Assembly (NCBI GenBank): GCA_051294375.1
Contig: CM119266.1
Coordinates: 7,085,431-7,149,430 of the forward strand
Reading direction: 5' to 3'
Length of the DNA: 64,000 nucleotides
Source of the DNA: Paraspadella gotoi
Taxonomy: Eukaryota; Chaetognatha
Below the pieces are notes generated by a model. That model made no database searches. It had not been told where the DNA came from and saw nothing but the letters and a program-made list of their open reading frames with translations. Each line of letters starts with the position of its first letter. The stretch's first letter is position 1. Below, one piece after another: positions 63,501-64,000 of the stretch. The translations under genes were made by a program, and so were the position numbers.

Positions 63501-63933
63501 GGCCTCTGGGGAGAACGGAACCCTGGGCCCCGTTCCCGCGGCTCAACCATGGTCGACCGTCAGAGGCGCTGGGGCTCTTTCCAATTTCGAAGGCCCCGCT
63601 CTCTACCGTGCCGATGCTCAGGCGCCAACGACGGGGCCGATTTCAGGCACGCCGAGGAAATTCCAGACGACAGACGAGGAAATTTTATCCAAAGAGTTCA
63701 AGACGTAAGTCTTAAGTATTTATTATTGTTGACTATGACTTACGCTGACTTACGCTGACTTACGCTGACTTACACTGACTTACGCTAAAATTGACTTCAG
63801 GTCATCGGAGGGCTTCATGTCCACGTATTCCCACTACATATCTGTAGTGATTGTTGTTTTGGCCGGAGGCTTCTTCTTCGCTCTCACTCTCGCGTATCTC
63901 AACCTGTTTTCCTACGACCTGCCCAAGGAAAAG
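60505..63933 (+). CDS. LEM-domain inner-nuclear-membrane protein (MAN1/LEMD-like), partial at the right edge
   Basis: Exons 60505-60536, 61280-61390, 62392-62877, 63004-63321, 63405-63704 and 63801-63933, all in phase; the donor AAG|GTTAGA at 63933 shows the gene continues past the window. Residues 1-45 form a LEM domain (ITDSELREELTAFGVDVGP then ITDATRKLWVRKLDKL), which binds the chromatin protein BAF. A Ser/Thr-rich, basic and Asn-containing linker of about 400 residues follows, as in MAN1/LEMD3. The last visible exon carries a membrane helix (YISVVIVVLAGGFFFALTLAY), probably the first of two. MAN1 anchors chromatin and binds SMADs through a C-terminal RRM-like domain, which would lie beyond the window. 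LEMD2 or another LEM protein cannot be excluded. Confidence 0.85.
61616..62248. mobile_element. Inverted-repeat element in LEM gene intron 2 (633 bp)
   Basis: The ends GTCGGATCTGC (61616-61626) and GCAGATCCGAC (62238-62248) are perfect 11-bp inverted repeats. The left end also forms its own hairpin (ATCTGCTTTCAGCAGAT). Inside are two diverged copies of a roughly 150-bp unit (61777-61920, 61929-62070), each with CACCAATTACTC, GATTGG/GATTGA and GAAATGAGTTTAAATGGAAA. No coding capacity. Confidence 0.6.
63736..63786 (+). repeat. 10-bp tandem repeat (GACTTACGCT)n
   Basis: About five units, one with A in place of G, located 14 bp before the 3' splice site of LEM exon 6. Each unit contains a branch-point-like CTGAC. 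Confidence 0.85.
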
Positions 63934-64000
63934 GTTAGATGTAGTAGTTGTAGTTGAGCGGCAACTCTTACTCAGATGAAGGTCAAAAAAGATAAGTTCA

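Noticed and set aside
1-64000. CRISPR array, bacterial operon or prophage
   Set aside because: Spliceosomal introns throughout, animal-specific genes and no regularly spaced identical repeats of CRISPR type.

Overview
The window is nuclear DNA of an invertebrate animal. Coding exons are GC-rich at third positions and are split by short AT-rich spliceosomal introns. The recognisable genes are animal housekeeping genes: USP10, APMAP, CLYBL, BRF1, NDE1/NudE, Acinus, OSTM1, SLC25A44, a G-protein gamma subunit and a LEM-domain nuclear-envelope protein. Combining OSTM1, a long-headed USP10 and a chymotrypsin-type digestive protease fits a bilaterian invertebrate, but I cannot name the lineage. Exon coordinates were built by hand from splice sites, reading phase and remembered homology. 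Phases close without error in every multi-exon model called here with good confidence.

Layout. 0.48-4.57 kb (+): an unrecognised, low-complexity 819-residue protein. 7.05-23.6 kb (+): USP10, with 19 coding exons and a 6.6-kb first intron full of repeats. 24.0-24.4 kb (-): the last two exons of an unidentified gene. 25.9-27.3 kb (-): a small dispanin-like two-helix membrane protein. 28.5-35.8 kb: an APMAP paralogue, an endonuclease/exonuclease/phosphatase-fold gene with a chymotrypsin-like protease nested antisense in its intron, and a second, intronless APMAP paralogue. 36.2-37.7 kb (+): CLYBL, convergent with BRF1 (-, 37.9-41.8 kb). 42.9-43.8 kb: a decayed C2H2 zinc-finger locus. 44.2-45.2 kb: intronless NDE1. 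45.8-51.5 kb: Acinus in 21 exons. 52.9-55.1 kb: OSTM1. 55.9-57.8 kb: SLC25A44. 59.2-59.8 kb (-): G gamma. 60.5 kb to the right edge: a LEM/MAN1-like gene, cut by the window end.

Repeats sit mostly in introns. They include six copies of a tRNA-related SINE family, one tRNA-Gly-derived SINE, several terminal-inverted-repeat (MITE-like) families, AT-rich palindromes and telomere-like tracts. Five of about 85 introns use a GC donor, all of the form AG|GCGAG.

The genes do not form one pathway. The only functional clustering is the APMAP / EEP-fold / APMAP group. I found no sign of an operon or a novel defence system. The most useful leads are the GC-AG intron excess, the intronic MITE/SINE families, the nested protease, the unidentified acidic-tailed minus-strand gene and the LEDGF-like helical segment inside Acinus.
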